Assembly: GCF_006438725.1 (NCBI RefSeq)
Contig: NZ_RCZD01000009.1
Location: 1-64,000, forward strand
Direction: 5' to 3'
Origin: Ewingella americana
Lineage (GTDB): Bacteria > Pseudomonadota > Gammaproteobacteria > Enterobacterales > Enterobacteriaceae
DNA: 64,000 nt
Shown here: one piece after another, positions 35,488-43,512 of the stretch
Layout of the letters: each line of letters starts with the position of its first letter
Numbering within the stretch: the first letter of the stretch is position 1
Made by a program: the position numbers and the translations under genes
Notes under the pieces: model-generated
Databases searched by the model: none
Told to the model about the DNA's origin: nothing
Seen by the model: the letters and a program-made list of their open reading frames with translations, nothing else

Positions 35488-37065
35488 TTAAGGACTGACT
35501 TTGGCGTACCACAGGCGCACTACGTTATCCGGGCTCTGCTTCACCGACAGTTTTTTACCCGCAACCCACACCACCGGCTCAAAGTGCATTGGCATATAAG
35601 GCAAGTCGGCCTGCGCCAGATTGATTTCATCACGCAGCAGACTGACGCGTTTGGCGTCGTCCAGTTCCGGGATCGACTGCTCAATCAGGCTGTCGACTTT
35701 CGGGTTGGAGTAACGGGGAACGTTAAACATGCCAAACCCGCTGTTGTCATTGGTATGCAAGAGCTGCACCGAAATGCTGTACGCATCCATGATTGGCAGA
35801 TTGGCCCAGCCGAGTACGGCGACATCGGTTTTGCCGTTGTCCGTTATCTGGTTGTAAACGCTGTTGGTGTGCATGGTCAGGGTGGCTTTCACGCCGATTT
35901 TCGCCCAGTAACTCTGCACCGCCTGACACCACTGCGGCGCGTTCATGTAAGAGCCTTCCACGCAGTCGAACGCCAGTTTGAAACCGTCGCCATAACCGGC
36001 TTCGGTGAGCAATGTTTTGGCTTTGGCCGGGTCGAATTTCAGATCAATGGCGTGGCTTACGTCATAGCCGGGAATGGCCGGGGCCAGATAGGTATTGGCG
36101 ACGGTGGTCATACCGCGCATGATTTTTTGCACAATGGCTTCACGGTTGACCGCCATCATCAGCGCCTGACGCACGCGCAGATCTTTCAGCGGGTTTTTGC
36201 CGTTGACGTTACCGGCATTGAGGGTGTCGCGCAGGTTGAAGGTCAGGAAATCCACGCGCAGCGACGGGCTGACCAGCGTCTGGATGTTGTCATCTTTGCG
36301 CAGGCGGTCGATGTCCTGCAACGGCACGCTGGTCACCAGATCGTACTCGTTGGCCAGAATGCCGGAAAGGCGGGTGGCGTCGGAGGTGATCGGCTTGAAG
36401 ATGATTTCGTCGATATTGGTTTGCGAATGAGCGGCATTCCACCAGGTCGGGTTTTTCTTCAGAACCATCTGCGCTTCACGCTGGCGGCTGATCAGCATAA
36501 AAGGGCCGGTGCCGTTGGTATTGTTGGTGGCGTACCCTTCGGTGCCCTGGCTCATGCTGGTCGGTTTGAGTGCGTTATGCTGCGTCATCCACTCTTTATC
36601 CATCATCATCACGCCGCTCAGTTCATTGAGCGCGATGCCGCTTTTCTGTTTGAGATGAATATCCACGGTGTATTTGTCGACGGCGACGGCATCTTTGATG
36701 GTGGAAGCGTTAGCGCGGATACCGGAATCGGGGTCGGTGACGCGGGCAATCGACGCGACCACATCGGCGGAGTCAAAATCATCCCCGTTTTGGAACTTCA
36801 CCCCCTGACGCAGATAAAAACGCAGCGTGGTGTCGTTCACGTATTCCCAGCGCAGGGCCAGCGTCGGCTGTAATTTGAGGTCGTTATCGCGCTGCAACAG
36901 CCCCTCGTAGATATGGTTCTGGAAGGTCAGGGCGGTGGTGGAGGCGAAAGCGTAAGGATCCAGCGTCGGGATGTCGGCAGCGACCGCCCAGCGAACGATA
37001 TTCTCAGCCTGAGCGGTATGAGCAGACATGCAGGTCAGCAAAAGTGGCAACACAAACTTTTTCAT
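35488..37065 (-). CDS. Peptide/nickel-type ABC transporter substrate-binding protein
   Basis: The 525-residue protein is a family 5 extracellular solute-binding protein (SBP_bac_5). A signal peptide ends near AHTAQA (residue 20), then NIVRWAVAADIPTLDPYAFASTT, FYLRQGVKFQNGDDFDSADVVAS (near 81-103) and a C-terminal lobe. The start at 37065 (MKKFVLPLLL) has AGGA eight bases upstream; the seven extra codons to 37086 are unlikely. It leads a seven-gene operon (binding protein, two permeases, two ATPases, two amidohydrolases). A consensus sigma-54 promoter lies about 70-85 bases upstream with an operator palindrome at the expected start of transcription. The ligand is unknown. Confidence 0.92.
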   Translation of the reverse strand: MKKFVLPLLLTCMSAHTAQAENIVRWAVAADIPTLDPYAFASTTALTFQNHIYEGLLQRDNDLKLQPTLALRWEYVNDTTLRFYLRQGVKFQNGDDFDSADVVASIARVTDPDSGIRANASTIKDAVAVDKYTVDIHLKQKSGIALNELSGVMMMDKEWMTQHNALKPTSMSQGTEGYATNNTNGTGPFMLISRQREAQMVLKKNPTWWNAAHSQTNIDEIIFKPITSDATRLSGILANEYDLVTSVPLQDIDRLRKDDNIQTLVSPSLRVDFLTFNLRDTLNAGNVNGKNPLKDLRVRQALMMAVNREAIVQKIMRGMTTVANTYLAPAIPGYDVSHAIDLKFDPAKAKTLLTEAGYGDGFKLAFDCVEGSYMNAPQWCQAVQSYWAKIGVKATLTMHTNSVYNQITDNGKTDVAVLGWANLPIMDAYSISVQLLHTNDNSGFGMFNVPRYSNPKVDSLIEQSIPELDDAKRVSLLRDEINLAQADLPYMPMHFEPVVWVAGKKLSVKQSPDNVVRLWYAKVSP

Positions 37066-37114
37066 CGAAGCATCCTTTAACGGCACGGGTTATTTAAAAG
37101 TAGTCACTAGCTGC

Positions 37115-37126
37115 ATTGCTAGCAAT
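37115..37126. promoter_or_regulatory. TTGCTAGCAA-type operator, proximal
   Basis: ATTGCTAGCAAT is a perfect 12-base palindrome 50-61 bases before the binding-protein start. It sits about where transcription from the adjacent sigma-54 promoter should begin, a position suited to repression. It shares its core with the sites at 28149, 28166 and 37260. Confidence 0.75.
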
Positions 37127-37133
37127 TTTATTA

Positions 37134-37149
37134 AGCAACCATCGTGCCA
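37134..37149 (-). promoter_or_regulatory. Consensus sigma-54 promoter of the transporter-amidohydrolase operon
   Basis: The minus strand reads TGGCACGATGGTTGCT, matching the sigma-54 consensus TGGCACG-N4-TTGCW at every defined position, with the correct 10-base spacing between GG and GC. It points toward the binding-protein gene. RpoN control usually means an enhancer-binding activator such as NtrC. Upstream (about 37221-37260) are two TTGTGCAC repeats and further GTGC/GCAC words, but they do not have the exact NtrC-site spacing. Confidence 0.85.
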
Positions 37150-37259
37150 GAAAGTCAGCTGCGCATTTATAGTGGATTTACAGGGGAATAAACAGGAAAC
37201 ACCAGCTTGAGCTGACGTTGTTGTGCACCTTTTGTGCACAGGTGCCTTATGGTGGTGCG

Positions 37260-37273
37260 CATTGCTAGCAATG
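37260..37273. promoter_or_regulatory. TTGCTAGCAA-type operator, distal
   Basis: CATTGCTAGCAATG is a perfect 14-base palindrome, centred 146 bases upstream of the proximal site at 37115-37126. The pair could support DNA looping or cooperative binding around the sigma-54 promoter. Confidence 0.7.
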
Positions 37274-37302
37274 ATGGGGGCTGCCGCCCGGACCTGCTTT
37301 TC

Positions 37303-38059
37303 AATCTTTAAATCTTTAAATCTTTAAATTCAAGGTCAAGACCGTGGGCTCGCCGCCCACACGGGCCCAAAGGAGGTTTAAACGAACCTCCTTTGGAATC
37401 CTGCGTTTTTTAACTGCGCGCTATCGCTGAATCGGGATGGCCGTGTTTCAGGTATTTCCGTTATAGCCGCAAAATGTCGCCGCTTAGGCGGTGCCTTCGC
37501 TGCGGGTTCGAGCCTAGGGTCTCGAACCTCTTGCTCAGCGCCATTTTTGAATGCGGCCCACACTTTTTTAAAATCAAAACCAGATAGGTTTATTGTCTTT
37601 TATATTTTGACCTACATAGCCGCTAAGGCGCAGTCAAAAATGGCTCGAACCTCTTGCCAGCGCCATTTTTGAATGCGGCCCACACTTTTTTAAATTCAAA
37701 GTCAGACCATGCTTCTTTTTTACTTTTTACATTCTGCTTTTTGTCTTTTGACTTACATAGTCGCTAAGGCGCAGTCAAAAATGGCACCGGATGAGAGGTT
37801 CGAGACCTATGGCTCGAACCCGAAATACGGGGACGGCGAAGCCGTGACATTTTGCGCCGTGAACGGAAGTGGCTGAAACACGTGCCCTGCCAGCGGCGAA
37901 GCTGTCGGTGTCTCATGAAAAAGCGCGGAGTCCAGAGGCCCGCGCGACTGCGGGTCTCTGGTCGGTGTGGGCCGACGCCCACGACCTTGAAGTTGAAGTT
38001 GAAGTAAGCCGGTTTGGGCGGCAGCCCAAGGTCTTAACGGTGTGGGCGGCAAGCCCACG
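37303..38059. repeat. Composite intergenic repeat, element C
   Basis: It starts with three AATCTTTA octamers (37303-37326), a GTGGGC/GCCCAC hairpin and a 12-bp hairpin with loop TAAACG (37367-37396). Bases 37397-37455 are identical to 15737-15795 of element B over 59 bases. The middle holds two tandem copies (37521-37643 and 37644-37784) of a unit whose ends CCATTTTTGA and TCAAAAATGG are inverted repeats. The right side has a 12-bp hairpin (37932-37961, loop GCGACT), a GTGGGC hairpin, three TGAAGT hexamers (37988-38005), one unit like the 37-bp array and a last GTGGGC hairpin. No gene is supported between 37066 and 38064. Confidence 0.9.
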
Positions 38060-38064
38060 AAAAA

Positions 38065-39153
38065 TTACTCGCTTTGCAACCGCTCCCCGCTTTTCGCATC
38101 AAACAGATGAATATTGGCGCTGTTGGCTTCCAGCCAGACCGGTTTATCGGTGCTGACGCTGGCGCGCCCGGCGCACTGGACATGCATCGGGAAACCGTTC
38201 CAGGTGACGTGTAACAGGCTGCTTTCACCGGTGACTTCCAGCAGACGCAGTTCTGCCGCAGGCTGAAGACTGTGTTCCACGATTTTGACATCGTGCGGCC
38301 GTAAACCTACCGTCACCGGCTGGCCCTCTGAATGCCGTGCCTGCGGCCACCATTTTTCCGGCAGCGGGAACCACAACTGACCGCAGCCCACGCCAGGCGT
38401 ACCGTTGAAGCTAAGGAAAACGCCGGCCAGTAAGTTCATTGGCGGCGAACCGATAAACCGCGCCACGAAGGTGTTAACCGGCTGGTCATAAATCGACAGC
38501 GGTGAACCCTGCTGCACGATATAGCCATCTTTCATCACCACAATATTGTCAGCCAGCGTCATGGCTTCGACCTGATCGTGCGTCACATACACGGTGGTGG
38601 TGCGAAACTGCTGATGTACCGATTTAATCTCAGCCCGCAGCTCCATACGCAACTGTGCATCCAGATTCGACAAGGGTTCGTCGAACAGAAATACTTTCGG
38701 GTTACGCACCAGTGCACGGCCCATCGCCACGCGCTGCCGCTGGCCGCCGGAGAGATCTTTCGGCAGCCGTTTGAGCAGGTGGTCAATCCCCAGCACTTTC
38801 GCCGCCTGTAACACTTTGGTTTGCTGCTCGGCTTTCGGCACTTTTTTGACCTGCATATGGAAAGCCATGTTCTCGGCCACCGTCAGGTGCGGATAGAGCG
38901 CGTAAGACTGGAACACCATCGCGATGTCGCGATCGGCCGGATCAAAATTATTGATCTGCACTTTGTCGAGCAGAATATCGCCGTCAGACAGCGATTCCAG
39001 CCCGGCCAGCAAACGCAGCAGGGTAGATTTTCCGCAGCCAGACGGCCCGACCAGCACCGTGAAACTGCCGTCCTGGATGGTGAGATCCAGCGGTTTCAGC
39101 ACCTGCTGTTTGCCATAATTTTTGGCGACTTTAACCAATTCAACCAATGCCAT
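38065..39153 (-). CDS. UgpC/MalK-type carbohydrate ABC transporter ATPase
   Basis: The 362-residue ATPase has Walker A GPSGCGKST (near 37), Q-loop FQSYALYPHLTV (near 81), signature LSGGQRQRV (near 134), Walker B VFLFDEPLSNLD and a C-terminal TOBE/MalK-like regulatory domain (about 240-360, VGLRPHDVKIVE near 287). It powers sugar or glycerol-phosphate-type import and is the last gene of a five-gene operon; its ATG directly follows the stop of the PfkB kinase gene. The downstream region is repeat element C. Confidence 0.93.
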   Translation of the reverse strand: MALVELVKVAKNYGKQQVLKPLDLTIQDGSFTVLVGPSGCGKSTLLRLLAGLESLSDGDILLDKVQINNFDPADRDIAMVFQSYALYPHLTVAENMAFHMQVKKVPKAEQQTKVLQAAKVLGIDHLLKRLPKDLSGGQRQRVAMGRALVRNPKVFLFDEPLSNLDAQLRMELRAEIKSVHQQFRTTTVYVTHDQVEAMTLADNIVVMKDGYIVQQGSPLSIYDQPVNTFVARFIGSPPMNLLAGVFLSFNGTPGVGCGQLWFPLPEKWWPQARHSEGQPVTVGLRPHDVKIVEHSLQPAAELRLLEVTGESSLLHVTWNGFPMHVQCAGRASVSTDKPVWLEANSANIHLFDAKSGERLQSE

Positions 39154-40107
39154 TTACTGTTTCTCCGCCGTGAGGGAAAGCAATGTCTGCCAGTTCGGGT
39201 ATTTTCGCGGGTTGCTGCTGATAGCACTGCCCGCCACGCACACACCCCATTGCAGCGCCTGTTGATGGTCCAGGCCGTAAACCAGCGCCGACAGAAAACC
39301 GGCGTTGAAACTGTCACCGGCACCGATGGTATCCACCACGGTCACGGCATCAGCGGTCTGATGTGATGATTCCCCCGCAGACCACAACCGTGCGCCATCC
39401 GGCCCGCATTTCGCCACCATAAACGCGCCCGGTGCCATGTGTGCCAGCAAATGCGCCGCACTTTCATCCAGCGTTTTTCCATTAGCCATACCCAGTGTTT
39501 CCACTTCGTTGAGCAGCAGCGCATCGCAATAGGGCAACCAGGGCGCGATCTGCTGACGCAGTGCATCGCTCCAGTCCTGCGGCGGCCAGCCGCTGTCCAC
39601 CACCACCTGATAACCGCGCTGTTTCAGCGCCGCCAGCAGTGAGGCATATTGCTGGAACAGACGGGTGCAGAGGAAGGTGCCGCACAGCAGCACCCAATCG
39701 CCGGGTGTGGCTTCAGAGGGGAGTTGCAGCAGGACGTCGTCCATGTTTAAACGAACAATGTTGCCCTGATTACTGAAAAAGGTGCGTTCGTGATCCGGAT
39801 GCGTCACGCCAAAGGTCAGCGAGGTTTCACAGTTGGCGGTCGGCCAGTACGGCGCGCTTTCCGGGAACAGACTCGCCAGCCAGCCGGTGAACTGATCGTT
39901 ACCCTGGTTGGCCACCAGACGGTGCGGTGTGCCCAGCGCCGCCAGCGCCAGCGCGCAGTTACCGGCGGAACCACCGGGGCGCAGCGAACTGCTGTCGAGC
40001 ATCGCTTCGGTGCCTTTTTTCGGCCACTGATGCAGCGTACTCATGATCAAATCGACGTTCAGATTACCCACCACATACAGGGTGGCCTGTGTTTCTGGTT
40101 TCTTCAT
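39154..40107 (-). CDS. PfkB-family carbohydrate (or nucleoside) kinase
   Basis: The 317-residue protein is a ribokinase-family enzyme that phosphorylates a sugar or nucleoside with ATP. The N-terminal strand VVGNLNVDLIMS is followed by the substrate Gly-Gly motif LRPGGSAGNCALALAALG (about 42-59). The catalytic/anion-hole motif DTIGAGDSFNAGFLSALVYG lies near 262-281, with Asp in GAGD as base. In its operon with a carbohydrate ABC transporter it likely traps the imported compound. Nearby purine genes make a nucleoside or ribose-like substrate worth considering, but sequence alone does not say. Confidence 0.9.
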   Translation of the reverse strand: MKKPETQATLYVVGNLNVDLIMSTLHQWPKKGTEAMLDSSSLRPGGSAGNCALALAALGTPHRLVANQGNDQFTGWLASLFPESAPYWPTANCETSLTFGVTHPDHERTFFSNQGNIVRLNMDDVLLQLPSEATPGDWVLLCGTFLCTRLFQQYASLLAALKQRGYQVVVDSGWPPQDWSDALRQQIAPWLPYCDALLLNEVETLGMANGKTLDESAAHLLAHMAPGAFMVAKCGPDGARLWSAGESSHQTADAVTVVDTIGAGDSFNAGFLSALVYGLDHQQALQWGVCVAGSAISSNPRKYPNWQTLLSLTAEKQ

Positions 40108-40149
40108 TTGCTTAATATTTCCATGAATAAATAGCCCTGGCGCGGGGAC

Positions 40150-40989
40150 TTACCCTTTACTGCCGCCACTGGTTAACCCGCTGACCAGCGTCTTTTGCAG
40201 CCATAGCGCAATAAACAGCGGCGGAATGGCCGCCAGAATACCGACGGCGGCGATCAGGCCGTCATCGGTGGCACGCCCGGCGGTGAATCCGGCAATGGTC
40301 ACTGGTAAGGTCTGGGCATCAATATTGTTGGTGAACAGCAACGCATAAAAGAACTCGTCCCACGCCAGCAGCCAGCCAAACATCGCCGACGCACCGAGCG
40401 CCGGTTTGGCCAGCGGTAACGTGATGCGCAACAACACCTGCCAGAACCGCAGGCCGTCGAGGCGTGCGGCCTGTTCGATGTCAATCGGCAGGGCGTCAAA
40501 CTGGTTTTTTAGCATCCAGGTCAGAAACGGCAGGATCATCGAGCAATAGACCAGCACCAGCCCCAGATGGGTATTGAGCAGGGTCAGTTTTTGCAAGATG
40601 AAGTACAACGGCAGCACGAAGGCCACCGGCGGCACCATGTAAATCGCCAGGCTGCCGAACAGCCAGCCGTTACGGCCCGGATAGCGGGAAAAACTGTAGG
40701 CCGCCGGGATCGCCAGCAGCAGCGAGACCGCCGTGGCAGCGCAGGCAACCAGCAGACTATTGCCGAGCGCATGCAGGAACAGCGCGCCGGGCTGCCCGGC
40801 CTGCAAGGTCAGCAGACTGGCGTAACGGCTGAAATCCCAGTGACGCGGCAGCCACTCCAGCGGAATGCGGGTCAGGTCTTCCGCCGAGCTGACGCTCATC
40901 AGGAACATCCACAGCAGCGGCCCGAGAATAGATATCGCCAGTAAAAAGGCGAACACATAACGCAGAATCAGACGGATTTTGGCTTTCAT
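40150..40989 (-). CDS. MalG-type carbohydrate ABC transporter permease
   Basis: The 279-residue permease begins MKAKIRLILRYVFAFLLAISILGPLLWMF and has six likely membrane segments. The EAA loop is IDIEQAARLDGLRFWQVLLRITLPLAKPAL (about 188-217). Its ATG overlaps the stop codon of the upstream permease gene (ATGA). The frame is open upstream to 41283, but that part lies inside the other permease gene in a different frame and is not protein-like. Confidence 0.92.
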   Translation of the reverse strand: MKAKIRLILRYVFAFLLAISILGPLLWMFLMSVSSAEDLTRIPLEWLPRHWDFSRYASLLTLQAGQPGALFLHALGNSLLVACAATAVSLLLAIPAAYSFSRYPGRNGWLFGSLAIYMVPPVAFVLPLYFILQKLTLLNTHLGLVLVYCSMILPFLTWMLKNQFDALPIDIEQAARLDGLRFWQVLLRITLPLAKPALGASAMFGWLLAWDEFFYALLFTNNIDAQTLPVTIAGFTAGRATDDGLIAAVGILAAIPPLFIALWLQKTLVSGLTSGGSKG

Positions 40990-41888
40990 TCCACGCTCCC
41001 TGAACGGCGCTGACGCAGTAACATCAGCATATAAATCAAAATCAGTACCGCGCAAATCAGGGTCATCAGAATGGCGTAAGCCGCACCGCTGCCCGCGCGT
41101 AAATAGCTGAAGGACTCCTGATATACAAAGAAGCTGACTGTTTTGGTGCTGTCGAGCGGCCCGCCGCGGGTCATGACGTAGATAATGTCGAAGACTTTGA
41201 AGGCGTCGATGGTGCGCAGCACCAGCGCGACGGCCAGCGGGGCGGCAATCGCCGGGAACGTAATCTTGCAAAAGCGCCGCCACGGTGAGGCGCCGTCGAG
41301 GCGGGCGGCTTCAAACAGGTCCTCAGGAATGGTCTGCAATGCGGCCAGGGTCAGCAGAGTGATCAGCGGGTAATTTTTCCAGATATCCGCAAACATCACC
41401 GCATTGAGCGCCGATGAGGTATCGCCCAGCCAGCTGCGGTAGCTGTCCAGCACGCCGATTTGCGTCAGCAGGGCGTTAATACTGCCGTAATCCGGGTTGA
41501 AGTTCAGTCGCCACAGGGTGGCGTTGACGATGGTGGGCAGCGCCCACGGCAAAATCACCAATACGCACAGGGCGCTGCGGCCCCAGAATTGCTGATTGAG
41601 CAGCAGCGCAACCAGCACACCGATAATGCCCTCGAAAATCACCGAGACAATTGTGAAGTACAGCGTGCGCCATAACGCGGCACGGAAATCCGGGTCGGTC
41701 AGGGCATAAATAAAGTTATCGCTGCCCACCCAGTTGGGCGCAGAACCGTCACCGATAAGGCCAGCATCGGTAAAACTGAGCCACAGGGTGCGGGCCAGCG
41801 GCCAGGCGGTCAGCAGAAACATCATCAGCAGCATGGGGGCCAGCAGCACCCAGGCCTGTCTGCGTTCTCGTTGTGGAAGACTGAGCAT
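40986..41888 (-). CDS. MalF-type carbohydrate ABC transporter permease
   Basis: The 300-residue permease has about six membrane helices and the EAA loop PEDLFEAARLDGASPWRRFCKITFPAIAAPL (about 189-219). The ATG at 41888 is taken as start; a TTG two codons earlier is possible. It pairs with the MalG-type protein through a 4-base overlap. The 78-base gap to the binding-protein gene contains a small inverted repeat (GTATT/AATAC within GCCCT/AGGGC), which could lower expression of the membrane genes relative to the binding protein. Confidence 0.92.
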   Translation of the reverse strand: MLSLPQRERRQAWVLLAPMLLMMFLLTAWPLARTLWLSFTDAGLIGDGSAPNWVGSDNFIYALTDPDFRAALWRTLYFTIVSVIFEGIIGVLVALLLNQQFWGRSALCVLVILPWALPTIVNATLWRLNFNPDYGSINALLTQIGVLDSYRSWLGDTSSALNAVMFADIWKNYPLITLLTLAALQTIPEDLFEAARLDGASPWRRFCKITFPAIAAPLAVALVLRTIDAFKVFDIIYVMTRGGPLDSTKTVSFFVYQESFSYLRAGSGAAYAILMTLICAVLILIYMLMLLRQRRSGSVE

Positions 41889-41966
41889 GTTCAATAAGTT
41901 CCGTGGTGTTGATTTGCCCTTCGTATTGGAATACTCAGGGCATTGTGTTAGCTGTTTAAACGAAAC

Positions 41967-43205
41967 TTAACGCAGGCGATCGGCGGCGTCGGTGGCCGTG
42001 GTCATGCCGTCTTTGGCGGTGACTTTGCCTTGCAGCACGCCCTGAATATTCTGTTGCAGGATATTCGACAGACGCGAGTAATCCGGCGTGACCGGGCGCG
42101 ACAACATCACGTTGAGCGAGGTTTTGGCCGCGGCGATCAGCGCTTCCTGATCTTTCTGTACTGCCGGGTCATCATAAGAGGACTTCCAGATTGGCAGGCT
42201 CAGTTTGGCGTATTTGTCCTGAACCGGCTGCGAGGTCATATAGGTAATGTATTCCCACGCCTGGTCCGGGTGGGTACTGGCTTTGGCGATACCAAGGCCC
42301 ATCGAGCCGTTGACGCCAGACGCCTGACCAGCCACGGAACCCGGAGCCGGTACCACACCCACCTGACCGGCCACTTTGCTCTGTTTCGGGTCGTTGGCCA
42401 TGTTGTACATATACGTCCAGTTCAGGGCAAAGGCCGCGTCACCGTTGGAGAAGGACTTACGCACGTCCTCTTCCAGGTACTCACGTGAGTTCGGGTTGGT
42501 CAGCCCTTTGTCCAGCGTCTCTTTCATGAAGTCGATGGCTTTCATGGCACCGGAGTTGGTGAAGTTCAGCTTACCGTCCTGATAGAAACTGCCTTTGAAC
42601 GCCGACACCAGCGTGGTGTAGTCGCACAGCAGGGCTTCGGACTGTGACCAGCTCCAGACCAGCGGGAACTTAACGATGCCTTTTTCTTTGAGGATCTCAG
42701 ACTGCTTCTCGACGTCAGCCCAGGTCGCCGGCGGGGTGGTGATCCCCGCTTTTGCCAGCATGGCTTTGTTGTAATACAGATATTTGGTGTCGAGGATCCA
42801 CGGCATGCCCCAGCGTTTGTCTTTGTAGGTCACGGTGGAGATCGCGCCGTCGAAGATTTTTTTGCTTTCATCGGCGGTGATGCGCGAGGTGACGTCCTGC
42901 AACAGGCCGTATTTGTTAAATTCTGCTGGCCAGATGGCGTCGAACAGCACGATGTCATAGCCGTTGGCACCGGCACCCCGTGCGGCAACGATTTTGTCAT
43001 GCAGCGCTTCGTAAGGCACAAACTCCAGGTTCACTTTGATATCAGGATGCTGTTTGGTGAACTCCGCCGTCATCGCGCGGATGTCCGCTTCGCTGTAGGC
43101 CGCCTGGGTCATAAACAGCGCGCTGAGGGTGGTGTCAGCCAGTGCACTGGCGCTAAAACAAGCCAATGCACATAAGGTGGCGGCAGGGGTTAATCGAATC
43201 TTCAT
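41967..43205 (-). CDS. Carbohydrate ABC transporter substrate-binding protein (family 1)
   Basis: The 412-residue periplasmic protein has a signal peptide (cleavage near ASALA, residue 23) and a family 1 binding-protein fold: MTAEFTKQHPDIKVNLEFVPYEALHDKIVAA (about 44-74), YDIVLFDAIWPAEF (near 83) and the GVNGSMGLGIAKAS segment (near 296). Aromatic residues such as W92, W132 and Y142 could stack on a sugar. It heads the operon with both permeases, a PfkB kinase and an ATPase. Two identical operator-like sequences lie in the divergent promoter shared with the ROK regulator. Confidence 0.92.
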   Translation of the reverse strand: MKIRLTPAATLCALACFSASALADTTLSALFMTQAAYSEADIRAMTAEFTKQHPDIKVNLEFVPYEALHDKIVAARGAGANGYDIVLFDAIWPAEFNKYGLLQDVTSRITADESKKIFDGAISTVTYKDKRWGMPWILDTKYLYYNKAMLAKAGITTPPATWADVEKQSEILKEKGIVKFPLVWSWSQSEALLCDYTTLVSAFKGSFYQDGKLNFTNSGAMKAIDFMKETLDKGLTNPNSREYLEEDVRKSFSNGDAAFALNWTYMYNMANDPKQSKVAGQVGVVPAPGSVAGQASGVNGSMGLGIAKASTHPDQAWEYITYMTSQPVQDKYAKLSLPIWKSSYDDPAVQKDQEALIAAAKTSLNVMLSRPVTPDYSRLSNILQQNIQGVLQGKVTAKDGMTTATDAADRLR

Positions 43206-43232
43206 CGTTAGTCTCCGGTCGTTAGGATTATT

Positions 43233-43249
43233 AAATCAATTTGATTGCT
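43233..43249. promoter_or_regulatory. ROK regulator operator, copy 1
   Basis: AAATCAATTTGATTGCT contains the palindrome AATCAA-T-TTGATT. It lies 28 bases before the binding-protein start. An identical 17-base copy is found at 43443-43459. Confidence 0.75.
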
Positions 43250-43442
43250 TTAATCGGCGGTAAAAATATCCCGCCGTCGGCTCCGCGGTGGAGCAGCATC
43301 CTTGCCCGTTGCTACACGTGATAATAGGGAAAAGCGTCAGTATTGAATAGTTTCTGTCGCATAGTATTAACACGACCATAACATTCATTGCTGTGATAGC
43401 GCCGTCATTCTGAACACATTCAGCCAGCCTATCGTAATTATA

Positions 43443-43459
43443 AAATCAATTTGATTGCT
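43443..43459. promoter_or_regulatory. ROK regulator operator, copy 2
   Basis: It is identical over 17 bases to the copy at 43233-43249 and exactly 210 bases away, about 20 turns of B-DNA. It lies 54 bases before the ROK gene start. Looping between the two sites by the ROK protein would control both promoters. The rest of the 307-base gap shows nothing else I can name. Confidence 0.75.
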
Positions 43460-43512
43460 CAATTATCTACCAGCATACTGCCTGCAAGCTTTCCCTTGGT
43501 GCATAGGCAGTT

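Noticed and set aside
35584-36873. A 429-codon plus-strand frame
   Set aside because: It is entirely antisense to the peptide-type binding protein gene, which has a full set of family features.
37221-37260. GTGC/GCAC words upstream of the transporter sigma-54 promoter as NtrC sites
   Set aside because: The spacing between half-sites differs from the GCAC-N7-GTGC pattern, so I note the words but do not call NtrC sites.
40990-41283. Upstream extension of the MalG-type permease
   Set aside because: It lies inside the other permease gene in a different frame and is rich in Arg and His without membrane character.
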